Source of the DNA: DASQFQ01 sp963730115
GTDB taxonomy: Bacteria > Actinomycetota > Thermoleophilia > Solirubrobacterales > Solirubrobacteraceae
Assembly: GCA_963730115.1 (NCBI GenBank)
Contig: CAVSQM010000004.1
Location: 978,569 to 1,042,568, forward strand
Reading direction: 5' to 3'
Length of the DNA stretch: 64,000 nucleotides
Made by a program: the position numbers and the translations under genes
Shown: piece by piece, positions 1-6,656 of the stretch
How positions within the stretch are numbered: position 1 is the stretch's first letter
Layout of the letters: each line of letters begins with the position of its first letter
The notes under the pieces: model-generated
Database searches by the model: none
Told to the model about the DNA's origin: nothing
Seen by the model: only the letters and a program-made list of their open reading frames with translations

Positions 1-1
1 C

Positions 2-358
2 ATGGCGGACGCGGGGCTGTTCATCGGGTGGGGCGCGCCGGTTCGCGGGCGTGAGGCCAAGGGCCTCGAGGTCTTCAGCGAGGCGCTCGCTTACTACGGA
101 CGCCTGCAGCAGGAGGGCGTGATCGAAGGCTTCGAGACGGCGATTCTCGAGCCGCACGGCGGCGACCTGCAGGGGTTCGTGCTGGTTCGCGGCAGCGAGG
201 AGAGGCTCGCCCAGTTGCGCGTGGATGACGAGTTCGTGCGTCTATCCACGCGCGCGAGTCTGATCGTCGAGGGCGTGGGCGTGATCGGCGCGGCGCTCGG
301 CGACGGGCTCGAAGAAGCGATTGGCACCTACCAGCAGGCCATCTCCGAACTGACCTAG
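2..358 (+). CDS. Conserved hypothetical protein, 118 aa
   Basis: A short soluble protein with no signal peptide or membrane segment. It opens with a hydrophobic strand (GLFIGWGAP), then an amphipathic helix, a central EPHGGDLQGF segment and alternating strand/helix pattern, which resembles a small alpha/beta sheet protein. The ATG lies at the second base of the window, so a longer upstream reading frame cannot be excluded, although the strand right after the Met is what a natural N-terminus would look like. I do not recognise a named family. It may be cargo of the element carrying the neighbouring integrase, or plain chromosomal DNA; nothing here decides that. Confidence 0.6.
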   Translation: MADAGLFIGWGAPVRGREAKGLEVFSEALAYYGRLQQEGVIEGFETAILEPHGGDLQGFVLVRGSEERLAQLRVDDEFVRLSTRASLIVEGVGVIGAALGDGLEEAIGTYQQAISELT

Positions 359-544
359 CCACGGCTCGGTCTGACCGAGTCGCTCCGGACGAAGAGCGAG
401 CGTCTCGAAGCCGCCTCGACCCCGCGCCCGCTTGGGACGAGCTCCGAGCGTCTGAAGTTGCAGGCGGGGAGTGCACGCATCGCCTTGGCGAAGCGGGCGT
501 CACGCGACTGGCGGTCCGGACGCCTCCTCCTCGTGCGGCCTCGA

Positions 545-1666
545 TCATGGCTGGGCCCGTCGCAGCTCTTTGCGGATGTCGAGTGCGGGTCCGAGGTCGC
601 CGTCGATCAAGTGCCCGTAGGTCTCGAGCGTAAACGCGGGCGAGTGGTGGCCCATCCAGCGTTGCAGGCGCAGCGGACTCAGACCCGACTCGATGAGCAT
701 CGACGCGCAGGTGTGACGGAGCGTGTGGAACCCGACACCGGTCAGTCCCGCGCGCTCGGCGGCGGGGACGAGCACGCGGCGGCGCAGGCTGCCCTGATCA
801 GACGCAGCGCCCTCGCGACCCGGAAAGACGAACGCGTCATCGACGGCGTCGCGAGGCCGATGAGCGCGCAGTGTGGCAGCGAGCTCCGGCGTCAGCGGGA
901 TCAGCCGGGCGCCGTGGCGAGACTTGGGCGCAACGATGGCGCCTTTGACGATCGCGCGGCGCACCTGCAGATGCGCTGCCGGCTCATCGAGGACGAGGTC
1001 GCTCCAGCGCAGGCCGATCGCCTCGGAGATCCGCAGCCCGGTCGCGGCGAGCAACTCGAACAGCGGCCGCCACTTCGCCGGTATCTCGTCGAGCAGGCGC
1101 ACCAGCTCCGCCCGCGTCAGAAAGCGCCGCTCGCGGGTCGACCATGCACGGCCCGCCCGCCGCCGCGGCAACACGACCTGCTCGGCCGGGTTGGCAACCA
1201 GCAGCCCCTCGGCAACCGCTGCGTCGAGCGCCAAGCGCAGCGGCGTGAGCGCGTTGGCGATCGACCGGTCACACAGCCGCCCGGCGCGACCGGGACGGGC
1301 CGTCAGCCAATCGACGAACCGCTGCACAGCGACGCGATCGAGCTCGCGCACCCGGACCTCACGGTCAAAGTAGGTCAGCGCGAAGTTGACCAGCAGGCGA
1401 CGGTACTCGCGGCGCGTGTTCGCGCGCACGCTGTCGTGGCCGGTGCCGGCGTAGCGGTCAAGCCACGACAGGCTGAACGCGTGCAGCGTCGGGCCGCGGC
1501 GCTGGGCCCGGGCCGCGCCGTCGCGCTGCAGTTTGATGACGCGCGCCTCGGCGAGCGAGTCAACCGACTGCTTGCGCTGCCGACCCTCGGCGCGGTAGAC
1601 CACGACGAACTTCGACCCACGCCGGTAGACGCCCGGCACGTCGGTCGGCTCGAGGGGCAACACCAT
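545..1666 (-). CDS. Tyrosine recombinase/integrase
   Basis: 373 aa, the usual size for an actinobacterial tyrosine site-specific recombinase. An N-terminal arm-binding-like region (about 1-60) is followed by a SAM-like core-binding domain (about 60-160) and the catalytic domain (about 190-360). Active-site residues are visible: Arg in ATGLRISEAIGL, His-x-x-Arg in HTLRHTCASML, the second His in WMGHHSP and the Tyr nucleophile in TLETYGHL, so it looks catalytically complete. The gene starts 87 bp from the 3' end of tRNA-Arg(ACG) and reads away from it, the classic layout for an element integrated into a tRNA. Its element would then extend leftwards beyond base 1. No excisionase or replication gene is visible in the window. 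Confidence 0.93.
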   Translation of the reverse strand: MVLPLEPTDVPGVYRRGSKFVVVYRAEGRQRKQSVDSLAEARVIKLQRDGAARAQRRGPTLHAFSLSWLDRYAGTGHDSVRANTRREYRRLLVNFALTYFDREVRVRELDRVAVQRFVDWLTARPGRAGRLCDRSIANALTPLRLALDAAVAEGLLVANPAEQVVLPRRRAGRAWSTRERRFLTRAELVRLLDEIPAKWRPLFELLAATGLRISEAIGLRWSDLVLDEPAAHLQVRRAIVKGAIVAPKSRHGARLIPLTPELAATLRAHRPRDAVDDAFVFPGREGAASDQGSLRRRVLVPAAERAGLTGVGFHTLRHTCASMLIESGLSPLRLQRWMGHHSPAFTLETYGHLIDGDLGPALDIRKELRRAQP

Positions 1667-1699
1667 CAGTGTTGCCTTGTTGCCACCGGTGTTGCCACC
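1656..1699. repeat. Short iterated GTTGCC motifs beside the integrase start
   Basis: GTTGCCACC occurs at 1679-1687 and 1691-1699. GTGTTGCC occurs at 1669-1676 and 1689-1696, and GGCAACACC, its inverse, lies at about 1656-1664 across the integrase start codon. This cluster fills the gap between the integrase gene and tRNA-Arg. Iterated short sites in this position are typical of integrase arm-type or excisionase binding sites; that role is inference. Confidence 0.5.
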
Positions 1700-1752
1700 A
1701 TTGGCCGTTCGCCGGAGGCCAGAAATCCCCTACAGCACGGCGATCTCGAAAG

Positions 1753-1826
<74 letters not shown>

Positions 1827-1870
1827 AGCGCGGCCCCCGAGTCTAGCCACCGTGCTGGAGGGGGGCGGAG

Positions 1871-1960
1871 CGGAGAGGGCGGGATTCGAACCCGCGATGG
1901 AGCTTTCCGCCCCATACTCGCTTAGCAGGCGAGTGCCTTCAGCCACTCGGCCACCTCTCC
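1871..1960 (-). tRNA. tRNA-Ser (anticodon GCT)
   Basis: Class II tRNA with a long variable arm. Acceptor GGAGAGG/CCTCTCC, anticodon stem CTCGC/GCGAG with loop CTGCTAA (anticodon GCT), T loop TTCGAAT and discriminator G. It is 44 bp upstream of tRNA-Arg on the same strand and reads AGC/AGT serine codons. Confidence 0.95.
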
Positions 1961-2000
1961 CGGCTCGGCGCAGTGTAAAGCCTACGATGAAGCCGTCCCC

Positions 2001-2088
2001 GGAGGGGTGGCAGAGTGGTCGAATGCACCGGTCTTGAAAACCGGAGACGGGGCAACTCGGTCCGCGGGTTCGAATCCCGCCCCCTCCG
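2001..2088 (+). tRNA. tRNA-Ser (anticodon TGA)
   Basis: Class II tRNA on the plus strand, divergent from tRNA-Ser(GCT). Acceptor GGAGGGG/CCCCTCC, anticodon stem CCGGT/ACCGG with loop CTTGAAA (anticodon TGA), extended variable arm, T arm GCGGG-TTCGAAT-CCCGC, discriminator G. Its last 29 bases recur exactly 2.1 kb downstream, so an element has integrated here and kept the tRNA intact. Confidence 0.95.
2060..2088 (+). repeat. Direct repeat, left copy (attL-like), inside tRNA-Ser 3' end
   Basis: 29-bp sequence covering the T arm and 3' acceptor strand of tRNA-Ser(TGA), starting GTCCGCGGG and ending CCCCCTCCG. It is identical to 4189-4217 in the same orientation. Identity breaks on both sides (G versus C before, T versus C after), as expected for the core of a site-specific attachment pair. 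Confidence 0.88.
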
Positions 2089-2158
2089 TCGAATCTGGCT
2101 CCAGGCAGGGCCCGGGATGCTGCCGAATAGGCGTCCGGGCTGCGTCGTCTGGGGGCGT

Positions 2159-2201
2159 GTGGGACCCCTCACAATGCCTTCTGGTCCCACCGTGGTCCCA
2201 C
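2159..2201. repeat. Inverted and direct copies of GTGGGACC just inside the left end
   Basis: GTGGGACC at 2159-2166 faces GGTCCCAC at 2183-2190 and again at 2194-2201. A further inverted pair, CCCACCGT near 2187 and ACGGTGGG near 2213, overlaps it. Clustered short inverted and direct sites 70-110 bp from an attachment core are the usual arrangement of recombinase arm sites; a role as a regulatory site for the ORF at 2230 is the alternative. Confidence 0.45.
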
Positions 2202-2229
2202 GGGATGCTGCGACGGTGGGCCTGAGCCG

Positions 2230-2571
2230 GTGAGCGAGCCGAGCGAGTTCGACCGCGAGATCGCGTTCCAGGAGGTCCTGTTCGAGAACGTCGCCGACCT
2301 CGCCTGGCCGCTCCTGCTTGCCTGCGTCAAGCGGATGCACGAGAGCGACCTTCGGCGCATCATCACCGTCGGCGTGATGCACGTCGACGACCTGATCGTG
2401 CGCGTCTGGCTCGGCCACCTTCGCCGCCGCCTGGAGGCGCTGCCGGAGCGCGCGCCGGTCGTGGACTACTACGACCCCGAACGGCGATTGGCGACGGCGA
2501 TGCTGCTGGCCTGGAAGGTTCCCGCAGCAGGTGGACGCACAACAGCCACCCGGACAACTGGAACAACCTGA
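2230..2571 (+). CDS. Hypothetical protein in the tRNA-Ser element, possibly frameshifted at its 3' end
   Basis: A GTG start gives 113 aa. Residues 1-95 look like a genuine helical, acidic protein (for example EVLFENVADLAWPLLLACV and VDDLIVRVWLGHLRR), but the tail becomes a low-complexity GGRTTATRTTGTT run. In a neighbouring frame from about 2529 a more natural continuation reads RWTHNSHPDNWNNLIMFDGS and onward to about 2640, which suggests a one-base break near 2520-2530 and a somewhat longer real protein. No family recognised. It is the first gene inside the element and reads towards the convergent collagen-like gene. Confidence 0.5.
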   Translation: MSEPSEFDREIAFQEVLFENVADLAWPLLLACVKRMHESDLRRIITVGVMHVDDLIVRVWLGHLRRRLEALPERAPVVDYYDPERRLATAMLLAWKVPAAGGRTTATRTTGTT

Positions 2572-2666
2572 TCATGTTCGACGGCTCAGTGGTCAAGCCC
2601 GAGGACCTGCCCGGGCTGCGCGCCATCGCGTTGGATGGAGCGCGCCGGGGGGTACGAGTCTTGGGC

Positions 2667-3633
2667 CTACGGCCCGATGCTGCCTGGCGGGATCTGGCTC
2701 TCCGACGCGGCCATGCCGAAGCTCGGCCACACGTCGTAGGTCGCGGTGCTCGCGCCGTTCTCGGAGGCGGGCACCAAGATCTCCGTGACGGGCCCGGTGC
2801 CCGTCTGGCCAGCACCGCAGTCGAACGTTCCGCCGATTCCGCATGCTGCGTTGCGTTTGCGTCGACGTAAGGGCAGCGGCCAGCGTCGGCACGCGCGGGA
2901 TTTGGGCGATGGGCACGGAGTTGGTGGAGCCATCTGCGTACTCACAGAAGGTCATGGGCGCCCCGGGGTTGTCTTCCTTCTGGATCAACAGCCTCGGGTA
3001 GAAGACGGCGTTGCTCGTGGACGAGGTGGAGATGACCGCCGCTCCGATCGAGACCCTGCAGGGCTCCTGTGCCTGCGAGCAGGAGAAGCGGAAGTGGCCG
3101 CCCGTCGTGGATCCCACCGTCGAACCGACCGGCACGGAGAAGCTCGCGAAGCGAACACGGTCACTAGTGCCTCGCTGCACGAACACACTCGCGACGGCGT
3201 GCTCGCTCGTCGCCGCCGCGCCCTGAGCACCTTGCGGCCCGGCGGGACCCTGCGCTCCGGCGGGTCCCTGCGCTCCTTGCGCACCCTGCGGTCCTGCCGC
3301 TCCCTTAGCGCCTTGCTTTCCGGCTTTGCGCTTCACGGGCCACAGCGCGAGCTTGAGCGGCTTCTGCTTGTCGGCACATTGGCTTCGCAGGAGAACGTTC
3401 AAATCGCCCTTCGACTTCTCGCCGCCCCGCCGCTGCACACACACGGGGACGAAGTTCGGCTTCTTCTTCTGCGCAGCGGCAGCGCCCGGCGATTCGTCCG
3501 GCGATTGCGCGAACCCGCCGGTGACCAGGACGCTCAGCCCGACCAGAATCGCCGTGCTAGCCCCGAGAACGAGCAGCTTTGCCCTACGAGAGGACGGCGC
3601 GCGTGCGTACGCACGCGGATCGAACCAGGCCAT
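2667..3633 (-). CDS. Collagen-like secreted/anchored protein, frameshifted
   Basis: The N-terminus has a basic stretch and a strong hydrophobic helix (LLVLGASTAILVGLSVLV), a signal peptide or membrane anchor. About residues 105-137 form a short collagen-like block of Gly-x-y triplets rich in Ala and Gln (GAQGPAGAQGPAGPQG). The rest is a Thr/Ser-rich beta domain with paired Cys (FSCSQAQEPC, FCEY). Near 2860 the frame that starts at 3633 loses protein-like character. The adjacent frame continues with CGIGGTFDCGAGQTGTGP and ends at 2667, so one indel splits the gene. Such proteins usually act as extracellular or surface stalks, or in spore-coat-like roles. Here it is the main cargo of the tRNA-Ser element. 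Whether the break is real or a sequencing error is open. Confidence 0.7.
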
Positions 3634-4188
3634 GCCCTACCCCCCAGATTGTGAGGGAGCGCGACCTGAGCCGACCGACGAGGAACCTCCAGGGGTGTCC
3701 TCGGGCGCACTGGCAGTGCCGCGATCCGCGCGGCATTCCAACCTCCCTCGTGGAGGCGGCGCATCTCGTTCGTGGCCCGCGCGTCAGACAGCCTGACGCT
3801 CGGCATAGCTCACGCTCGATCTGTTGAAATGTGACCGCGTTTCCGGAGGGCGAACCGCTCACCGTCGCCGCTAGTCCGAATCCCGGACCGTAACTCAGCC
3901 GCTTCAACCAGTCAACGCACGTCTCGTGTTCGGTGTCGGTTCCAGTACCGCCCGAGTTGGGTCCTCCACCGGTTCAGGAGTCGGCGATCATTCGCCGACC
4001 CGGTGCTGTCCCGGCTCCCAGCGCTCCGCCTGCGCCCAACACGACCGCCAGCGCCAGTCGACGCGAGTCCTCCTGCTCTGCTCACCGGCCTCCAGCCGAA
4101 CGACCACGACCGGCCGGGACCGGCAGAGGCAGCCATGAGCGGCTGCGAGCACGATCCCTTCGACCGGCCGAGCAGCTGGCCCGACCAC
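3634..4188. other. Stretch without a confident gene inside the tRNA-Ser element
   Basis: About 550 bp upstream of the collagen-like gene. It should hold that gene's promoter. Short ORFs exist in all frames, but none has protein-like composition except a possible helix-turn-helix fragment at 3714-3806 on the minus strand. I see no recombinase, toxin-antitoxin pair or structured RNA. Confidence 0.5.
3714..3806 (-). pseudogene. Possible remnant of a small helix-turn-helix protein
   Basis: The minus strand encodes RLSDARATNEMRRLHEGGWN followed by AARIAAL, which matches the style of resolvase/HTH segments (an 'EMRRLHEEGW..RIA' helix pair). After that the frame turns Pro/Arg-rich and runs into the collagen-like gene without the expected recognition-helix continuation. 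If real, it is a decayed DNA-binding protein of the element. It could equally be chance. Confidence 0.25.
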
Positions 4189-4217
4189 GTCCGCGGGTTC
4201 GAATCCCGCCCCCTCCG
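4189..4217 (+). repeat. Direct repeat, right copy (attR-like)
   Basis: Exact copy of the last 29 bases of tRNA-Ser(TGA). The sequence before it does not fold as the rest of a tRNA, so this is an orphan tRNA tail, the hallmark of the far junction of an element integrated by a tyrosine recombinase. A chromosomal-type hydrolase gene ends only 20 bp further on. Confidence 0.88.
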
Positions 4218-4236
4218 CTCCCTGCGCCGACGACTC

Positions 4237-5193
4237 CTACCCGCGGGTGAACCGCGATCCGGCGGCCGCCACCTCGGGGGCGGGCGCCCCGGCGCCGGTC
4301 AGCAGATGCTCCACGAACCAGTCACGCGCCGCGGACGATGAGATCTCGAACCCGGGCCCGACGTAGGCGTCGAAGTGACCGCCTGGTACGAGGACGAGCT
4401 TCTTCGGGTGCGCGGCGGTTTCGAACGCCGCGCACGCGAGCTCGCCGGCGACGAGGCGGTCGTTCGGCGCGACGACCATGAGCAGCGGCGTCGGCGAGAT
4501 CCGCTTGATGTACTCGCCCGGCTCGTAGCCCTGGAAGAGCTCGAGGCTGCGCAGCGTCACCTCGTTGCTCCACGAGCTGCCCTCGTACTCGCTGAAGAAC
4601 TCGTAGGAGTCCGGCGTGGGCAGCGCGGACTGCGCCGTCGGGTCGGCGTCGACGACCGGCAGCATGGCCGGCGCCTCACCGCGCGCGCGGGCCTGGCGGT
4701 CGGCCGCGAGCAGCTCCCAGGTCGGCGCCCAGAAGTCGATCCGCACCAGCATCTCGAAGGCGCGCCGCCCCGACACGAGCGGGACCTGGCCACAGACGGC
4801 CTTGACGCGGCGGTCGATCGCGGCGACGACGTAGGAGTGCGCGGCGGAGTAGCTCGAGCCCCACACGCCGATGCGATCCGCGTCGACGTCCGGGCGCAGC
4901 TGGGCGTACGTGATCGCGTGCTGGTAGTCGCGGATCTGCTCCCACGGGTCGAGCTCCAGCCTCGGCTTGCCCGGCGCGGCGTCCGACGCGCCGAGCCCGC
5001 GGTTGTCGAAGACGACGCAGGCAAGCCCGGCATCGCAGAAGACGTCCGCGTAGTCGTCGAGATGCATCTCCTTGATCGCCGAGAACCCGTGCGACATCAC
5101 AATGCAGGGGACGGGCTCTCCCGCGTCATCCGGGCGGTAGAACCACCCGCGGAGCGTGGCGCCTTCGGCGTCGAACTCGATGTCCTCGCGCAT
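4237..5193 (-). CDS. Alpha/beta hydrolase (dienelactone-hydrolase/peptidase S15-like)
   Basis: 318 aa from the ATG at 5193, which follows a good GGGAGGAA ribosome site; a longer frame to 5250 lacks one. The fold is typical: oxyanion strand with SHGFSAIKE, the nucleophile elbow GSSYSAAHS (Gly-x-Ser-x-Ser), a late Asp in APNDRLVAG and the catalytic His in PGGHFDAY. No signal peptide, so cytoplasmic. Substrate unknown; xenobiotic ester or lactone is usual for the family. A related hydrolase lies at 6657-7553, with shared HGF, DADRIGVWG/DPERIALWG and QVPLV segments, so the two are probably paralogues. Its 3' end abuts the right attachment repeat. Confidence 0.85.
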   Translation of the reverse strand: MREDIEFDAEGATLRGWFYRPDDAGEPVPCIVMSHGFSAIKEMHLDDYADVFCDAGLACVVFDNRGLGASDAAPGKPRLELDPWEQIRDYQHAITYAQLRPDVDADRIGVWGSSYSAAHSYVVAAIDRRVKAVCGQVPLVSGRRAFEMLVRIDFWAPTWELLAADRQARARGEAPAMLPVVDADPTAQSALPTPDSYEFFSEYEGSSWSNEVTLRSLELFQGYEPGEYIKRISPTPLLMVVAPNDRLVAGELACAAFETAAHPKKLVLVPGGHFDAYVGPGFEISSSAARDWFVEHLLTGAGAPAPEVAAAGSRFTRG

Positions 5194-5271
5194 CCCGTTC
5201 CTCCCTCGGCTCGGCGGACGCACCGACCGTACAAGAGCCCTGGTGCCCACGCAAGAACTGTGGCCGAGCGC

Positions 5272-5493
5272 CTAAGCGGCGTCGCGACGCAGGAAGCGCG
5301 GATGCGACGCAACAGCCCCGTCGCTGACCAGGCTCGAGTAGGGACCGATGACGGCCGCGACGACGAGATCAAAGCCCTGGGCCGCCGCGCGCGCCTGGGC
5401 GATCCGCGTGGCGAGGCTCACGTCCGCGGCCATCACGTGGTCGTGCCAGCGGGCGAACGTGCTGCGGTCGAGCCCGGCGATGAGATAGACCAT
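5272..5493 (-). CDS. Small hypothetical protein, 73 aa
   Basis: The ATG at 5493 is preceded by a strong AAGGAG site, which supports translation. The product begins with a hydrophobic strand (MVYLIAGL) followed by an amphipathic helix (FARWHDHVM), an Ala-rich helix and FDLVVAAVIGPYSSL. No membrane segment of full length, no Cys, no family recognised. It lies between the hydrolase gene at 4237 and the repeat protein at 5573, all on the minus strand, but a terminator-like hairpin separates it from the latter, so it probably has its own promoter. Confidence 0.6.
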   Translation of the reverse strand: MVYLIAGLDRSTFARWHDHVMAADVSLATRIAQARAAAQGFDLVVAAVIGPYSSLVSDGAVASHPRFLRRDAA

Positions 5494-5524
5494 TGGATGC
5501 TCCTTAGGTAGTGGGGAGACGCGA

Positions 5525-5555
5525 AAGGGGCGCCGACCTCAGGCCGGCACCCCTT
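5525..5555 (-). terminator. Terminator-like hairpin downstream of the repeat protein gene
   Basis: AAGGGGCGCCG pairs with CGGCACCCCTT with a single C/A mismatch around a short loop. It starts 18 bases past the stop of the gene at 5573-6070. No U-tract follows, as is common in very GC-rich genomes. Confidence 0.55.
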
Positions 5556-5572
5556 GAGCGCGTGTGTCGTCC

Positions 5573-6070
5573 TCAGCTGGCCAGCCGGAGACGCTGCGTC
5601 CGGCGGCGGCGGGTGGTGAGGAAGGCGACGACGCTGATGGCGAGCAGGCCGCCGGCGATGCCGAGACCGATCGTCGTCCAGTCGACGCCGCCGTCGTCGA
5701 CCACCTTGACCGCGTGGACCTGTGCGATCGGCTGCGGATTCGCGGGCCACGTCGGCGGGCCCGCGAACGTGCGCGGCGCCGGGCGGGTCGCCGAGTCGAC
5801 GGCCGTCGCCCCGCGGGCGTTGATCGCGTCGGCGGCGGCGTGGCCGCGCAGGTGCGCCGCCTCGATGCCGTCGGGCGAGCGGAGGTCCTGCTTCTGCTGG
5901 GCCTTCGCGGCCGCCTCGATGCCGTCGGGCGAGCGGAGGTCCTGCTTCTGCTGGGCCTTCGCAGCCGCCTCGGCGAACGAGGCGTGGATGTCGGCGGGCC
6001 GGGCGTGGGCGGCCGGGGCCGCGAGCGCCGTCACGGCGAGCGCGGCGACGAGTGTGCGGGCGATGCTCAT
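5573..6070 (-). CDS. Secreted, C-terminally anchored protein with tandem QDLRSPDG repeat
   Basis: 165 aa from the ATG at 6070, which follows a purine-rich CCAGGAGCACC. The N-terminus is a clear signal peptide (SIARTLVAALAVTALAAPAAHA). The mature region contains two nearly perfect 18-residue repeats, AAAKAQQKQDLRSPDGIE, then a Pro-rich linker. A hydrophobic helix (IGLGIAGGLLAISVVAFL) and a terminal Arg cluster follow, the layout of a protein held in the membrane by its C-terminus. Short secreted proteins with QDLRSPD motifs are, from memory, common in Solirubrobacterales but functionally unknown. No enzyme domain is visible. It has its own terminator-like hairpin and appears monocistronic. Confidence 0.8.
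   Translation of the reverse strand: MSIARTLVAALAVTALAAPAAHARPADIHASFAEAAAKAQQKQDLRSPDGIEAAAKAQQKQDLRSPDGIEAAHLRGHAAADAINARGATAVDSATRPAPRTFAGPPTWPANPQPIAQVHAVKVVDDGGVDWTTIGLGIAGGLLAISVVAFLTTRRRRTQRLRLAS
5856..5963. repeat. Tandem 54-bp repeat, two copies
   Basis: Units at 5856-5909 and 5910-5963 are essentially identical and encode the two AAAKAQQKQDLRSPDGIE blocks in frame. A partial third start (GCCGCCTCG) follows. Near-identity at the third codon positions indicates a recent duplication or ongoing homogenisation. Confidence 0.9.
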
Positions 6071-6390
6071 GATTGGTGCTCCTGGTGGCTTGTGGTGGAT
6101 CGGATACCGCCGGTCGGTGATCGCCACATTCGCCCCCGCCGCTTGCACTGCACCTTCGATCCGGCAACAGCGAGACAGCGCCGCCGCTGTTACCGGTTCG
6201 CAAGCGGCCGGCAAGCGCGCGGCGCGAGGGTCCCGTTCGGGATGAGCCTCGTCATCACGATCCACGCCACAGCCCCCGCGGAGCCCGCAGCCGGCCACAC
6301 GTACGCGCTCCCCGTCGTGCGTGAGCTACCGCGTCCTACGGCGAGCGGGTCCGGCGGATGGTGAGAGCCGCGTCGATCGGCGTCAGGCCG
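6071..6390. other. Intergenic stretch without a recognised gene
   Basis: About 320 bp upstream of the repeat protein gene. It should contain that gene's promoter. I see no convincing ORF, tRNA or hairpin in it. Confidence 0.5.
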
Positions 6391-6579
6391 TCACGCCGGG
6401 GTCTCCTCCCCGGTGTTGAAGTAGGCGGGCTCGCAGCGCAGGAAGTCGTCCGCCCTGTCGCGGACACCCTTGTGGAGGTCGGAGACGATGACGATCCGAG
6501 CCTCCGCCGCGGGCGGCGGCCGCTCCTCGGCGGCGCGGCTGGCGCGCGTCAACGCCTTGGCGACGGCCGAGCCGGCCAT
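6391..6579 (-). pseudogene. N-terminal fragment of a metallophosphoesterase
   Basis: The minus strand encodes an N-terminal stretch ending in RIVIVSDLHKGVRDRADDF followed by LRCEPAY, then FNTGEETPA and a stop. The SDLHKG segment is the first metal-binding motif (D-x-H) of calcineurin-like phosphoesterases, and the RDxADDFxRCExAY continuation is what such proteins show just after it. The later motifs (GD, GNH, GH, H) are absent. The fragment is about 60 aa against 250 or more expected, so this is a truncated remnant, not a working enzyme. It sits head-to-head with the hydrolase gene at 6657. Confidence 0.6.
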
Positions 6580-6656
6580 GCGGTCAAGCTTCCTCGACCC
6601 GTGCCGCCCGGTGCAACCTCGCCCGGAGCCCGTCGGCAATCGATTATGGTCGCTCA

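Larger units (their letters stand above)
2089..4217. mobile_element. Small element integrated at tRNA-Ser(TGA), without its own recombinase
   Basis: The stretch from just after the tRNA to the end of the repeated 29-bp tRNA tail. It contains iterated GTGGGACC motifs just inside the left end, a small unknown ORF (2230-2571), a collagen-like secreted protein gene (2667-3633, -), a possible HTH remnant and about 0.5 kb without a clear gene. Its base composition looks slightly less GC-rich than the flanks. No recombinase lies within it, so it would be a deletion remnant of a larger island or a non-autonomous element. The tyrosine recombinase 0.4 kb away on the other side of the tRNA cluster sits at a different tRNA and probably belongs to another element. 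Confidence 0.7.

Noticed and set aside
2593..2860. C-terminal 80-90 residues of the longer collagen-like frame
   Set aside because: After about 2860 this frame becomes Arg/His-rich and loses the domain; the adjacent frame ending at 2667 keeps a sensible sequence, so the longer end is a frameshift artefact.
3584..3907. 107-residue minus-strand ORF upstream of the collagen-like gene
   Set aside because: Overlaps the collagen-like signal region in another frame and has Arg/Cys-rich random-like composition with no ribosome site.
4189..4217. Orphan tRNA tail considered as a fourth tRNA gene
   Set aside because: Only the T arm and 3' acceptor strand are present; the preceding bases do not form D or anticodon arms.
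5856..5963. Tandem 54-bp repeat considered as a CRISPR-like or intergenic repeat array
   Set aside because: Only two units without spacers, and both lie in frame within a signal-peptide protein.
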